Assembly (NCBI GenBank): GCA_035457705.1
Contig: DATIBD010000138.1
Span: 62,001 to 126,000 of the forward strand
Direction: 5' to 3'
From: DASPGQ01 sp035457705
GTDB taxonomy: Bacteria > Acidobacteriota > Vicinamibacteria > Marinacidobacterales > SMYC01
DNA: 64,000 nucleotides
Part shown: positions 51,906-61,005 of the stretch, piece by piece
Numbering within the stretch: position 1 is the first letter of the stretch
Layout: each line of letters starts with the position of its first letter
Program-made: the position numbers and the translations under genes
Notes under the pieces: model-generated
Seen by the model: the letters and a program-made list of their open reading frames with translations, nothing else
Told to the model about the DNA's origin: nothing
The model's database searches: none

Positions 51906-53510
51906 ATGCCCCTGGAGCTCCCGCGTCTTCTCACCGGTCGCACGCTCGCCCTGTCGGGGCTGGGCTCTTTCCTACTTTCGCTCATCTACACCTATCCGCT
52001 CGTCATGGCCCCGCACGAAGCGAACCGTTTCGACAGTCCGGACGCCCTGCTCTCCGCCTGGATCCTGTCCTGGGATCTCCATGCGATTCTGAATGGGAAT
52101 CCGGCCATCTTTGACGCAAACATCTTCTTCCCCGAGCGCAACACGCTCGCCTATTCGGAGAACCTAGTCGCCGCCGCGTTGCTCGTTCTGCCCTTTCGTC
52201 TATTCACCGACAACCCCGTCTTGCTCCTCAACGCGGCTCTGGTGATGGCGCTCGTCGCCAACGGGATCTCGGGTTTTGCTCTTGGCTGTCTGTTCTCTCG
52301 CTCGCGCTACGGTGGCGCGCTCACCGGGCTGCTCTTTGCTTTCGCGCCGTTCCACTGGGTTCATATTCCCCATCTCCAGCTCCAGCTCGCCTTTCCGCTT
52401 CCCGCGGCGTTCTACTTCGCGAGACGCATGAGGGACGCCCCGGGCGCGCGACCCGCGCTCGGCCTGGCCTTGTCCATAGCCGCGAGCTTCGGTTGCTCGG
52501 GCTATTATGCGCTGTTCCTGGCGACAGCGCTTCCTTTGTTCGTCCTGGTCGATCTCGGCGGGATCGAATCCGAACGGCGCGGACGGACGCTCGCCGGGTT
52601 CGTTGCTGCGGCGTCCGCGGCGCTGATGCTCTCGCTTCCCCTGCTCCTGCCCTACGCTTCCAAGATGGATGCGGGATATCGGCGCGTGTTGAGCGCCGCC
52701 TCGGTGAACTCGGCTACGCCCAGAGCCTATGTCACCAGCGTCTCCCGTTTTCACAACTTTCTTCCCGATGAAGAGGAGCCCTTTTTTCCCGGCTTTGCCG
52801 CGAGCGTGCTGGCCGCTCTGGCCTTTTGGAGAGCGGTCCGCGGCGGGCAAACGAGGCATGACGTCCTGTTGTGGTCATTCGTGGGGATCGGCGGGATTGC
52901 GCTCTCCCTGGGTCCGGACCTCGGACTGTTCACGCTTTTGCACCGCCTCGGTCCCTACCAGGGCCTGCGCGTCCCAGCTCGAGCCGGAATCCTCTTCTTG
53001 CTCGCGGCGTCCGTGCTCGCGGGCATAGGACTTGCCCGAGTTCGCACTCGCAGATCCCGCCTCGCCTTCCTGACGCTCGCCGCGGCCGAGTGCTACGCCG
53101 GGCCCCTTCCCTGGACCCAGGAAGTCCCGCCGCTACCGCCCATTTACACTCATATCTCGACCCTGGAGGAGCGGGGCGCCCTCGTGGAGCTTCCATTACC
53201 ACCACCCGAACGATTTCAGGATAATGCGCGTTACGTTTACCGATCCATCTTCCATTTCCGCCCTCTGGTCAACGGTTACAGCGGGTTCGTGCCCCAGAGC
53301 TACCGTAAGGCATACCGGTTGTTGATGTCGGAGCGATTCGAAGAGGGCCTCGAGCACATGGCTCGGTTGGGTGTACGTTTCGTCGTGGCCCACAAGAGCC
53401 GATTCGGTCCGAGAATGCGCCGCCAGATCGAGGAAGCGGAACGTCGCGGAAAGCTCGTTATTCTTCAGGTTTCCGGTCCCGATCGACTGTACCGGCTGGA
53501 GGGAGATTGA
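51906..53510 (+). CDS. Polytopic membrane protein, glycosyltransferase-C-like
   Basis: 534 residues with about 11 hydrophobic helices. Between helices 1 and 2 is a loop with acidic residues (FDSPDALLSAWILSWDLHAI), typical of GT-C-fold membrane transferases, and HWVHIPHLQLQLAFPLP follows a later helix. The soluble end includes ALVELPLPPPERFQDNARYV and LVNGYSGFVPQSYRKAY. Substrate unknown; a polyprenyl-phosphate sugar is the likely donor by family analogy. It is followed after 4 bases by the FG-GAP protein and may be transcribed with it. Confidence 0.75.
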   Translation: MPLELPRLLTGRTLALSGLGSFLLSLIYTYPLVMAPHEANRFDSPDALLSAWILSWDLHAILNGNPAIFDANIFFPERNTLAYSENLVAAALLVLPFRLFTDNPVLLLNAALVMALVANGISGFALGCLFSRSRYGGALTGLLFAFAPFHWVHIPHLQLQLAFPLPAAFYFARRMRDAPGARPALGLALSIAASFGCSGYYALFLATALPLFVLVDLGGIESERRGRTLAGFVAAASAALMLSLPLLLPYASKMDAGYRRVLSAASVNSATPRAYVTSVSRFHNFLPDEEEPFFPGFAASVLAALAFWRAVRGGQTRHDVLLWSFVGIGGIALSLGPDLGLFTLLHRLGPYQGLRVPARAGILFLLAASVLAGIGLARVRTRRSRLAFLTLAAAECYAGPLPWTQEVPPLPPIYTHISTLEERGALVELPLPPPERFQDNARYVYRSIFHFRPLVNGYSGFVPQSYRKAYRLLMSERFEEGLEHMARLGVRFVVAHKSRFGPRMRRQIEEAERRGKLVILQVSGPDRLYRLEGD

Positions 53511-53514
53511 TGGT

Positions 53515-55056
53515 ATGCTACGTGCCCCCACCAAACACATGCGAGCCCAAGGGTTGTTCTGGTTGATCCTTGCGGCCGCCCCGTCCCTGCCGAGGTTCTC
53601 GATGGCGCAGACGAACGGCGACCCATGCAGCGGTCCCTGCTTCACGAACGTGAGCTCGAGCGCAGGCTTTCTGAGTCCACAGAATTTCGGCGGACACGGA
53701 ATCCAGGTCGTCGATGTGAACGGAGACGGCTGGCTCGACGTCTATGTCACCCACATCGCGAATCCCGCGGAAAACCGGCCCGATCTCCTCTTTATGAACG
53801 AGGGGCGGAATCCTCTGACTCTCGCCGAGGCCGGAGTCGCCAATGGCGTGTCCGATGACGGGTTTCTCGAAGGAGTGTCGGCGGAATCCCACGCCGCGGT
53901 TTTCGCCGACCTCGACAACGACGGCGACTACGATCTCTTCAACGTCCACACGTGGAACGGCAATAATCGGTTGTACCGAAACGAGGGAACGGGGCACTTT
54001 GTCGATTTGACCGAGAGCGCTGGAATCGAGATCACCGACCTTGGTTCGCGCGGAGTGTCCGCCGCGGATCTGAATGCCGATGGGTTGCTCGACCTCGTGG
54101 TCTCCGCCTGGCAAGGCGCGCAGCCAATCGTCTACTGGAACCTGGGTGGCCTGCGTTTCGAAAGGGTTCGCGTGAAGGGTGTCGACAACCGCCCCTTCGC
54201 CAATCAAGGCATTTCCACCTCCGACTACGACGGTGACGGCAGACCCGACCTTGCCCTCACCGCGTTCGAGTATCTGGAGAACGAGGGGCGGGGGCCGATT
54301 GCGCTCCTCAGGAACGAGGGCGATCGATTCTCCGATGCGACGGATTTTGCGAGCCTCGTGTACGAAAGGCGCAGCCGCGAGACAGTGGGAACCAACGGCG
54401 TGTCCTTCGCCGATTTCGACAACGATGGCACCATCGACATCCTCATCACCGGCGGTCATGGATCGAAACTTTACCGAAACAACGGAGAAGGCCGGTTCCA
54501 TCTGATGCAGATCTTCGACGGAATCCATTACACCGGGGCGTTCGGAGACCTCGACAACGACGGAGATCTCGACCTGTATTTCGCCGGGGAAACGGGAGTG
54601 TACCTCAACAACGGAAGCGGCGGCTTCGGCCGCATCGACGAAGTGGGACTGGAGGGTATCGGAAACGATGCTCGCGCCGCGGTCCTCGCGGACTTGGACA
54701 ACGACGGCGCCCTCGATGTCCTGATCGCCAGCAAGCAAGGCTCGAACAGCCTGTTTCTGAATCGGTCCCAGGTGGGCTCGTGGATCAAGGTTTCCCTTAT
54801 CGGCCCCCAGGGCAACGCGGGAGCCTTCGGCGCGAGGGTGAAGCTTCATGCGGCGGGCGGCGCGGAACGGCTGCTCGGAATGCGTGAGGCTCGGTCCGGA
54901 ACCGGCTACTGTGCTCAGGACGCTCCCGTCCTTCACTTCGGTACGGGTACGGAAGCCCTGGTCGACCTGGTGGTCACCTTCCCCGACGGCTCGTCCGTCA
55001 CCCGATCGGGCGTCCCCACTGGACAAACGCTCGTCGTGGATGGCCGGACGCCTTGA
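53515..55056 (+). CDS. Exported FG-GAP/VCBS repeat protein
   Basis: 513 residues from the ATG at 53515, preceded by GGAGGGAG; another ATG at 53539 is possible. A signal peptide ends near MAQTNG. At least six FG-GAP blades carry acidic calcium loops: DVNGDGWLDVY, DLDNDGDYDLF, DLNADGLLDLV, DYDGDGRPDLA, DFDNDGTIDIL, DLDNDGDLDLY and DLDNDGALDVL. The C-terminal region (HFGTGTEALVDLVVTFPDGS) is a recognisable but divergent ASPIC/UnbV end. These propellers are secreted or surface-bound interaction modules. It is coupled to the membrane protein upstream and unlike the ASPIC/UnbV gene at 36496 beyond the shared architecture. Confidence 0.87.
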   Translation: MLRAPTKHMRAQGLFWLILAAAPSLPRFSMAQTNGDPCSGPCFTNVSSSAGFLSPQNFGGHGIQVVDVNGDGWLDVYVTHIANPAENRPDLLFMNEGRNPLTLAEAGVANGVSDDGFLEGVSAESHAAVFADLDNDGDYDLFNVHTWNGNNRLYRNEGTGHFVDLTESAGIEITDLGSRGVSAADLNADGLLDLVVSAWQGAQPIVYWNLGGLRFERVRVKGVDNRPFANQGISTSDYDGDGRPDLALTAFEYLENEGRGPIALLRNEGDRFSDATDFASLVYERRSRETVGTNGVSFADFDNDGTIDILITGGHGSKLYRNNGEGRFHLMQIFDGIHYTGAFGDLDNDGDLDLYFAGETGVYLNNGSGGFGRIDEVGLEGIGNDARAAVLADLDNDGALDVLIASKQGSNSLFLNRSQVGSWIKVSLIGPQGNAGAFGARVKLHAAGGAERLLGMREARSGTGYCAQDAPVLHFGTGTEALVDLVVTFPDGSSVTRSGVPTGQTLVVDGRTP

Positions 55057-55080
55057 TGGATGCGGGGCGCGGCGGCCCCA

Positions 55081-57063
55081 TTAATCCGTGGGAAGCCGAT
55101 TGCCCGCGGCGAGAGCGACGAAGAACCCTGTCGTCAGGCGGATCTCTCGAAGAACGTTTAGTCCGATGCGATCGATTCGGAGCAGAGCGTCGACCCGACC
55201 TTGACGAAGGCGAAGACGCAGACGCTCCCAAAAGCGGGTGAGGTCGCTGCGCGTTTCCCGAAGGCGTCCCACCTGCAATACGGAAATCTTGGCTTTCGCC
55301 AAACGAAGCCGGGATGGGACCTCGACGCCTGGAACGGCTGCCCGAGCCCGAAGATAGGCCGTTCGCAGCTCGGAGACCCGGAGACTTCTCGACAGGCCTT
55401 TTCTCATTCGCGAGAGCTCCTCGACCACCCTTCTCTCGGTCTCGCTTCGTTTCCGTGTCTGGAGCCACAGCTCCTCGAACTCTAGCGTCAGGCGAACCGC
55501 GCCCCGGGCGTAGCGATAGATCTCGGGGATCCGTCGCCGAGCGTGGGCGAGCCTTCCTTCTCTAGGAAATCCCGGCCTGCGGCTCCTGCGGTCCTTGAGC
55601 GGAAAGAACCCGGTGATCATAGGATGAGCTCCCTCGTTCAGTGCGGAGTTCTTGTACCAGTAGAAGTTACGGAGGACGTCCCAGTATCGATCGGGATGGA
55701 CGCGCTCCAGGACGGACTTCATGTTGTCGAAGCTGTAAAACGTTCGCCAAGCACGAATGTAGGTATCCGTCCAGGTGCCATTTTTCAGTAACGGATGGGG
55801 CATGCTCTCGTGGAACGAATCGAACGTGTTGTAGTCCGAATCCATCGGCTCACCGGCCTCGACCATCCTCTTGTGATCTCGCGAGCCCGGGAGAGGGGTC
55901 AACATGAAGAAAGATGCCCGGTGGGGTCCTACCTCGTCCATGAGCTTCCGAATGTCGCGCTCGACGCTGTCCTCGCTGTCGTGAGGAAAGCCGATGATGT
56001 AGCCAACATGGGTGCTGACCCCGACGCGGTGCCAAGCGTCGATCAGGTTTCGATAGTCCTCCACCTTGTTCTGGGCTTTGCCGGCATCCTTGATGCTCTC
56101 GGGGTTGATGCTCTCCATGCCAATGAAGACGTTGCTGCAACCCGCTCGGGCGGCTTTCTCGATGAAGCCGGGAATCTTGTAGGAGGCGACGTCGACCTGG
56201 ATCATGAACTCGACGGGAATCCGTTCTTTCTCCCTGAGGGCGATGAGGGCGTCGAGGATTGCCTCCCAGGCAGGGTTCCTCGCGAAGTCGTCGTCGGTGA
56301 AGAAATAGAAATCGACTCCTCGTTTCTGGTAGTTCACTCGCAGCGTCTCGGCGATGCAGTCTGGGGAACGGTGCCGGCTCTTGCGCCCTTGAACGTTGAT
56401 GATGGTGCAAAAAGAGCAGTTGAACGGGCAGCCGCGACTGGTATCCACGGTGCCGAAGTTGCTCGAAACGAACCGTCGAAGATAGTGGCGGTCGATGATG
56501 GGCAGCGGCGCCGTCGACAAGTCGGGAAGCTGGTCCAAGAAACGGTAGACCGGTTTGAGCGTCCCCTGATGAGCCGCGCGAAGAATTTCCGGCCAGTGCT
56601 CCTCGACCTCTCCGGCGACGACCGTCACCCCCACGTCCAGCAGCTCCTGGATCTCGGGCGACGTTTCCAGAAACAGGGAGAGCATTCCGCTAACGTGAAA
56701 CCCGCCGATGAGGACGGTGACCCCTTCGCGGCGAAGCATCCGAGCGATGTCGGCGGCACGGCAATATTGGTTCGTCTGGACACCTACGAGTGCAACCACC
56801 ACCCGGGTATCGGGGCGTCGGTGGGTACGAATCACCCGGCGAACCGGGAGTTTGGCGACGGCCTCATCCACGAGCTCGACCTCGATCGTAACGTCGCCGA
56901 GGGCCCGGCGACGATTCAGATCGTCGGTCAGACCGTGGAGGCACGCGAGCGTGTTACTCGGCAGAACGCCTCGCCAATGCCGGACGACATAGCCCGCATC
57001 ATCGTATTTCGAAGGCTTCACCAGGAACAGGTGGAGCCTCTCGGGTAAGCCTTCATGTCTCAT
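55081..57063 (-). CDS. B12-binding-type radical SAM protein
   Basis: 660 residues from the ATG at 57063 (GGAGG six bases upstream; an earlier ATG at 57117 lacks one). The N-terminal region (about 10-190) resembles a cobalamin-binding Rossmann domain (RVVVALVGVQTNQYC, VTVLIGGFHVSG). The radical SAM core has C212-x3-C216-x2-C219 (SRGCPFNCSFC), GVDFYFFTDDDFARN and VFIGMESINPES. The last ~180 residues are basic and helical. Members of this group methylate unreactive carbons or act in lipid or cofactor modification; the substrate here is unknown. It is not a close relative of the selenoprotein-like radical SAM gene at 10762. Confidence 0.85.
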   Translation of the reverse strand: MRHEGLPERLHLFLVKPSKYDDAGYVVRHWRGVLPSNTLACLHGLTDDLNRRRALGDVTIEVELVDEAVAKLPVRRVIRTHRRPDTRVVVALVGVQTNQYCRAADIARMLRREGVTVLIGGFHVSGMLSLFLETSPEIQELLDVGVTVVAGEVEEHWPEILRAAHQGTLKPVYRFLDQLPDLSTAPLPIIDRHYLRRFVSSNFGTVDTSRGCPFNCSFCTIINVQGRKSRHRSPDCIAETLRVNYQKRGVDFYFFTDDDFARNPAWEAILDALIALREKERIPVEFMIQVDVASYKIPGFIEKAARAGCSNVFIGMESINPESIKDAGKAQNKVEDYRNLIDAWHRVGVSTHVGYIIGFPHDSEDSVERDIRKLMDEVGPHRASFFMLTPLPGSRDHKRMVEAGEPMDSDYNTFDSFHESMPHPLLKNGTWTDTYIRAWRTFYSFDNMKSVLERVHPDRYWDVLRNFYWYKNSALNEGAHPMITGFFPLKDRRSRRPGFPREGRLAHARRRIPEIYRYARGAVRLTLEFEELWLQTRKRSETERRVVEELSRMRKGLSRSLRVSELRTAYLRARAAVPGVEVPSRLRLAKAKISVLQVGRLRETRSDLTRFWERLRLRLRQGRVDALLRIDRIGLNVLREIRLTTGFFVALAAGNRLPTD

Positions 57064-57201
57064 TGTCCGCCTCCTGCCCGCGACCTCCAGGGTAGTAATG
57101 GCCCGGCAACCGGCCAATCATATAGACGTTTGACGTTCGAGAAAACTCGGACTCCAGGGAGGTTCCGCCCTAGAACGGTCGAGTCGGAGCCTCCGTCAAG
57201 A

Positions 57202-57277
57202 GTCGACAGTCTGCAGTCGAGAGATCCGGAAGCGACGGTGTCGGCCCGTTGTCGACTGTCAACTGCGGACTGTTGAC
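57202..57277. repeat. Imperfect inverted repeat of about 22 bp
   Basis: Left arm 57202-57223 and right arm 57256-57277 are inverted copies with four mismatches over 22 bases; each arm repeats GTCGACAGTC/GCAGT-like words. It lies between the stop of the VWA gene (57340) and the start of the radical SAM gene (57063), both on the minus strand. It may be a terminator-like structure for the VWA transcript or a member of a dispersed intergenic repeat. Confidence 0.5.
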
Positions 57278-57339
57278 GCTGCGCTTATCCCCTCGACAAA
57301 ACCTTCCGAACTCTTCAGATCTTCACGGCGTTAGCGCAG

Positions 57340-58266
57340 CTAGGGCCGCCTTCGGCGCGGGGCCCGCCGGGCGTAGTAGCCGCCACGCATTCGAACCTCC
57401 GTGCCGGACTCCGCCGACAGCACTTGCAAACGCCGCCACTTGCCGTCCTGGGTGTCGTTGGTCGACACGTAACCAATGGCGTACTGGCTCGCGAGCTCGG
57501 TCGCGATCTCTTCGTACACACCGGAAAGATCCTCCAGCTTGTCGGGCGCGTAGGACATCCCCCCGCTCTCACGGGCCAACATGTCCAGCTCGTACTTGGC
57601 GTTCCGGTATTTGTCCTTCTCCAGATCTTGCTCGGTGGCGCGAAGCGAGATCGCGTAGATGATGACGTTGCTACGGCGAGCCTGCTGCTTGACGTCCTCG
57701 AAACCGAGAAGAGATTTCGTATCGTTTCCGTCCGAGAGTACGACGATCGCTCTCCGGTCGAGCTCGTCCTTCGTCTGGAGCTCGAGATCTTTCAGGGAGA
57801 TGTAAATCGCGTTGTAGAGCGAGGTTGCCCCGCCGACCTCGGTGGCCTCGATGGCTTGCTCGACGTGACCGAAATCCGAGCTGAACTCGGCCAACGTCAG
57901 AACCCGGTCGTTGAACTCCACGACTTGAACCTCGTCTCTCGGCTTCAGTGAGCGGACGAAACGAATCGCAGCCTGCCGCGCCATGTCGATCTTCTGACGC
58001 ATGCTGCTCGACGTATCGAGTAGGATGACCATCTTCAGGGGAAGCTCCGCCTGAGAGAAATATCGAATCGTCTGCTCGACGCCGTCCTCGTACACTTTGA
58101 AGTTTTCCGCTGTCAGCCCGTTCACGAGGCCCCCTTTGTCATCGAGGAGGGTCACGGAGAGACTCACGGTATCGACGTCGACGCGGAATTTCGGTCGGGG
58201 ATCCGGCGGCTGAGCGAACAAGCTGCACGCACCGAGGAGGCTGGCCGCCACGGCGCTCGCCCTCAT
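57340..58266 (-). CDS. Exported VWFA-related domain protein
   Basis: 308 residues. A signal peptide (ending near LFAQ) is followed by a short beta domain (VDTVSLSVTLLDDKGGLVNG, LTAENFKVYEDGVEQ) and a von Willebrand factor A domain (about 78-265) with the MIDAS metal motif D84-T-S-S-S, GGATSLYNAI and LSDGNDTKS. This architecture matches the VWFA-related proteins expanded in Acidobacteriota. VWA domains bind proteins through a metal ion. It overlaps the FHA gene by 4 bases (ATGA), so the two form a coupled unit. The C terminus is a basic, Arg-rich tail. Confidence 0.9.
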   Translation of the reverse strand: MRASAVAASLLGACSLFAQPPDPRPKFRVDVDTVSLSVTLLDDKGGLVNGLTAENFKVYEDGVEQTIRYFSQAELPLKMVILLDTSSSMRQKIDMARQAAIRFVRSLKPRDEVQVVEFNDRVLTLAEFSSDFGHVEQAIEATEVGGATSLYNAIYISLKDLELQTKDELDRRAIVVLSDGNDTKSLLGFEDVKQQARRSNVIIYAISLRATEQDLEKDKYRNAKYELDMLARESGGMSYAPDKLEDLSGVYEEIATELASQYAIGYVSTNDTQDGKWRRLQVLSAESGTEVRMRGGYYARRAPRRRRP

Positions 58267-59420
58267 CGCTCTCTGAGCCTCGCCAAGCGTTCCTCGGCGC
58301 GGGCCATGGCGGCGGCCGCGCCTTCGGCGGAATCGCCCTCGGCACCGAGTTCTCGAGCCCGGTCGAGCCAGCGGCGGCTTTCCTCGACTGCTTTCTCCAG
58401 TTTGTTCTTCTCGACGTCGGTAAGAAGGGCGCTGCGCTCGGCGACCTCCCGGTCGACGAACGATGCCTTCGCTTCGGCGGCAAGGAGTAAAAGGTTCCAG
58501 TCACTCGGATCGATCCGGTGGCGGAAGGCCAGGGCGGCTGCCGCGTCACGGAGGGCAACCGGTCGCTCCTGACTCGCAAGACTGGTGGCGAAACGAAGGC
58601 TGTATTCTGGATCGTCAGGAAAGACGTCGAAAAGGCTACCGATTATCTCGTAGGGAAACCAGGGTCCCCTCTGGCCGCCGTCCTCCGTGCCATCGGACAC
58701 CCCGCCTTCGACCGAGATACGCAGAGTCGTGTGCTTGAGGTTGCTGATGGACGACCGTCTCGAAGTCATCGAGCTCCCGCTGGCTATGGTCCAAAGACTC
58801 AGCTCGAGCACACCCCGCTCGACCACGACGTTGCCGATGAATGCGGCGCTGTCCTCGGGAAAACCGGTCGTTTCGTCCAGCGTAATCGAGTGGGTCACCT
58901 CGGCCTTCCCATCCTCCCCGTTGATGCGCACTTCGGAGACCGAGGGCAGGATCTCCTCTCGGCCGAAGGATCTCCGCGTCGTGTCCTGAGGCAGATGAAG
59001 GTGAAGGCTCGCGAAGCTCGAGAGAAGCCTATGCTCGAGCTCATCCTCCCAGAGCTCGGGAAGCGATTCGTGATAGAGAAGCAGCTCATCGGCGAGCTGG
59101 ACTCTTGCCCCGGGAGTGAGGGACGAGGGAAAACGTGGACGAAGCTCTCGGCCGTTGAGGCGGCTGCCGTTGGAGCTGCCGACGTCGATGAGCTCGACTA
59201 CGTTATCTTTGCGCCGGATCGCCGCGTGACGGCGCGAGGCCATCGGAGAGGTCAAGACGACATCGTTCTCCCCGAGCCTTCCGATACGGATCTCGTCGGA
59301 GCCGAGAGAGTAGAGCTTCGCCGTGCGAAACACCCAGAGGTAGCCCCAAGGCTCCTGGGCGATCGCGAAACTCGCGGCCAGGAGCAGGGCGACAAGGGCG
59401 CCGATGCGGTAACGAACCAT
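58263..59420 (-). CDS. FHA-domain protein with N-terminal export or anchor sequence
   Basis: 385 residues. The N terminus (VRYRIGALVALLLAASFAIAQ) is a signal peptide or anchor. The FHA domain follows at about 38-112 with its hallmark residues: IRIGR, SRRHAAI and SSNGSRLNG, which bind phosphothreonine. A middle region (about 120-290) is of unknown fold, and the C terminus is a helical coiled-coil-like stretch (about 330-380). An FHA domain behind an export signal is unusual because phospho-Thr signalling is mostly cytoplasmic. Coupling with the VWA gene suggests a joint envelope function. TAAACT lies about 10 bases before the ATG. Confidence 0.85.
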   Translation of the reverse strand: MVRYRIGALVALLLAASFAIAQEPWGYLWVFRTAKLYSLGSDEIRIGRLGENDVVLTSPMASRRHAAIRRKDNVVELIDVGSSNGSRLNGRELRPRFPSSLTPGARVQLADELLLYHESLPELWEDELEHRLLSSFASLHLHLPQDTTRRSFGREEILPSVSEVRINGEDGKAEVTHSITLDETTGFPEDSAAFIGNVVVERGVLELSLWTIASGSSMTSRRSSISNLKHTTLRISVEGGVSDGTEDGGQRGPWFPYEIIGSLFDVFPDDPEYSLRFATSLASQERPVALRDAAAALAFRHRIDPSDWNLLLLAAEAKASFVDREVAERSALLTDVEKNKLEKAVEESRRWLDRARELGAEGDSAEGAAAAMARAEERLARLRER

Positions 59421-59503
59421 ACCCCTCTGGAGTTTACCAGACTAGGATCCACTGTAATCGGGGGGCGAAGCAAGTCTGTGAGGAGGTTAACAAGATTTCG
59501 TCG

Positions 59504-60373
59504 TTATTCGCTGGCCCAACCGCGGTCGCGGACGAACTCCTCGACGACGTCGGGTGCGCGACGTCGATCATCGTCCACGAGACGGTTGAGCCGCCTCATT
59601 GCCTGATCGTCGATGGAGCCTTCGAGTAGCGCCAGGACCTCTCCGAGGGCCCCATGAGCCACTACCGTTTCCGGCCGATAGACGGCCGCCGCGTCGTAAG
59701 GGGGGAAGTATCGACGGTCGTCCTCCAGAACGACCAGATCGTACTTTTCGATCAATCCGTCGGTCGAGTTACCGGAGACGATGTCCACTTCTCCTTCCAC
59801 GAGAGCCTGGTAGACGAGACCGAGCTCGATCCCCCGAGGCGGCGCGGCAAACTCGAGGCGGTAGGCTTCGACGAGACCACGGAAGCCGTCCTTCCGCTCG
59901 AGAAACTCGTGGCCCGCTCCCGGGCGAAGCGAGCGCGCGTGCTCCCCGAGATCGGAGAGAGTTCGGACGCCGAGAGCCGTGGCTTGCTCTTTGCGCATGG
60001 ACATCGCGAAAGTGTTGGCGAAGCCCAACGGCTTGCTCCACTCCAGACCGAACCGCTCTCGATAGGCGTCGCGAACGCTTCGATAGACGACGTCGGCATC
60101 GTGGAGCACCGGCTCCTTCAGAATCGCGTTCAACGCCGTACCGGTATATTCGACGTAGACGTCGAGGTCTCCCGACACCAGCGCCCGGTGGCAAATGAAA
60201 GTCCCGCCCAGGTTGAGGCGGCGATCCACGTGCACGCCGCGGTGTTCCAGGAGCTGAGCGATGAGCTCCCCGAGGATGATCTGCTCGGTGAAGTTCTTGG
60301 AGCCTACGACGACGCGGCTCTCCGGGACGCAGCCCGAAAGGGCGACCGCTGCCAAGAGCAACACCCCTTTCAC
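59504..60373 (-). CDS. opuCC: Osmoprotectant (glycine betaine/choline) ABC transporter substrate-binding lipoprotein
   Basis: 289 residues with a lipobox LSGC (Cys15). The mature protein matches the OpuAC/OsmF class II binding fold: VGSKNFTEQIILGELIAQLLE near the N terminus, DLDVYVEYTGTALN, and VSGNSTDGLIEKYDLVVLEDD. It captures quaternary-amine osmolytes outside the inner membrane and passes them to the permease encoded just upstream. It overlaps the permease gene by 4 bases, and its stop is the end of the rpiA-opuC operon. Confidence 0.9.
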   Translation of the reverse strand: MKGVLLLAAVALSGCVPESRVVVGSKNFTEQIILGELIAQLLEHRGVHVDRRLNLGGTFICHRALVSGDLDVYVEYTGTALNAILKEPVLHDADVVYRSVRDAYRERFGLEWSKPLGFANTFAMSMRKEQATALGVRTLSDLGEHARSLRPGAGHEFLERKDGFRGLVEAYRLEFAAPPRGIELGLVYQALVEGEVDIVSGNSTDGLIEKYDLVVLEDDRRYFPPYDAAAVYRPETVVAHGALGEVLALLEGSIDDQAMRRLNRLVDDDRRRAPDVVEEFVRDRGWASE

Positions 60374-61005
60374 AGGCGCGCCGCCATTCTTCGCTGAAGT
60401 CGTCCCAGCAGGGCGTCGGCGACGAGTGCGAGTGCCGCCGCGGGAATGGCGCCGGCAAGAATGAGTTGGTTGTCCACCATCGCGAGTCCCCGAAAGATGA
60501 AGTTCCCGAGCCCTCCCGCTCCGATCGCCGCGGCGATCGTAGCGAGGCCCACCGAGACAACGGCAGCGATCCGAATCCCGGCAACGATGGTGGGAAAGGC
60601 GAGAGGGATCTCGATCAGCCGAAGCCTCTGCAGATTCGTCATGCCCATTCCGCGGCCCGCCTCGAGCACCGCGGGGTCCACGCCCTGGATGCCGGTGTAC
60701 GTGTTCCGCAAAATGGGAAGAAGGGCGTACAGCACGAGCGCGATGATGGCGGTCTTGCTTCCGATACCGCCCACGAAAGGGATAGGAATGAGGAAGCCGA
60801 ACAGGGCGAGGCTCGGTACGGTTTGCATTACGTTCGCGAAACCGAGAATCGGCGAAGCCAGGTCCTCGCGTCGAGTCAACACGACGCCGAGGGGAAACCC
60901 GATGGCGACCGCGATCAAAGTCGAAGTCAGCACCAGTCCGAGATGCTCGAACGTCATCAACGTAATTTCGGCTCGCCGCTCGATGAAGAAACGAATTAGC
61001 TCCAT
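60370..61005 (-). CDS. opuCB: Osmoprotectant ABC transporter permease
   Basis: 211 residues with about six transmembrane helices. It carries the binding-protein-dependent transport signature region (EAGRGMGMTNLQRLRLIEIPLA, residues ~138-160, including the EAA-like loop) that docks on the ATPase. The segments HLGLVLTSTLIAVAIGFPLG and IGAGGLGNFIFRG are typical of OpuCB/OpuCD permeases. Only one permease gene is present, so it probably forms a homodimer. It overlaps the ATPase gene by 10 bases. Confidence 0.92.
   Translation of the reverse strand: MELIRFFIERRAEITLMTFEHLGLVLTSTLIAVAIGFPLGVVLTRREDLASPILGFANVMQTVPSLALFGFLIPIPFVGGIGSKTAIIALVLYALLPILRNTYTGIQGVDPAVLEAGRGMGMTNLQRLRLIEIPLAFPTIVAGIRIAAVVSVGLATIAAAIGAGGLGNFIFRGLAMVDNQLILAGAIPAAALALVADALLGRLQRRMAARL

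Noticed and set aside
53518..55026. 502-codon minus-strand frame antisense to the FG-GAP gene
   Set aside because: Asp-rich calcium loops on the sense strand create Val/Glu-rich antisense frames; no independent evidence of a gene.
57190..57280. CRISPR-like repeats
   Set aside because: Only two inverted arms with no regular spacers and no cas genes.
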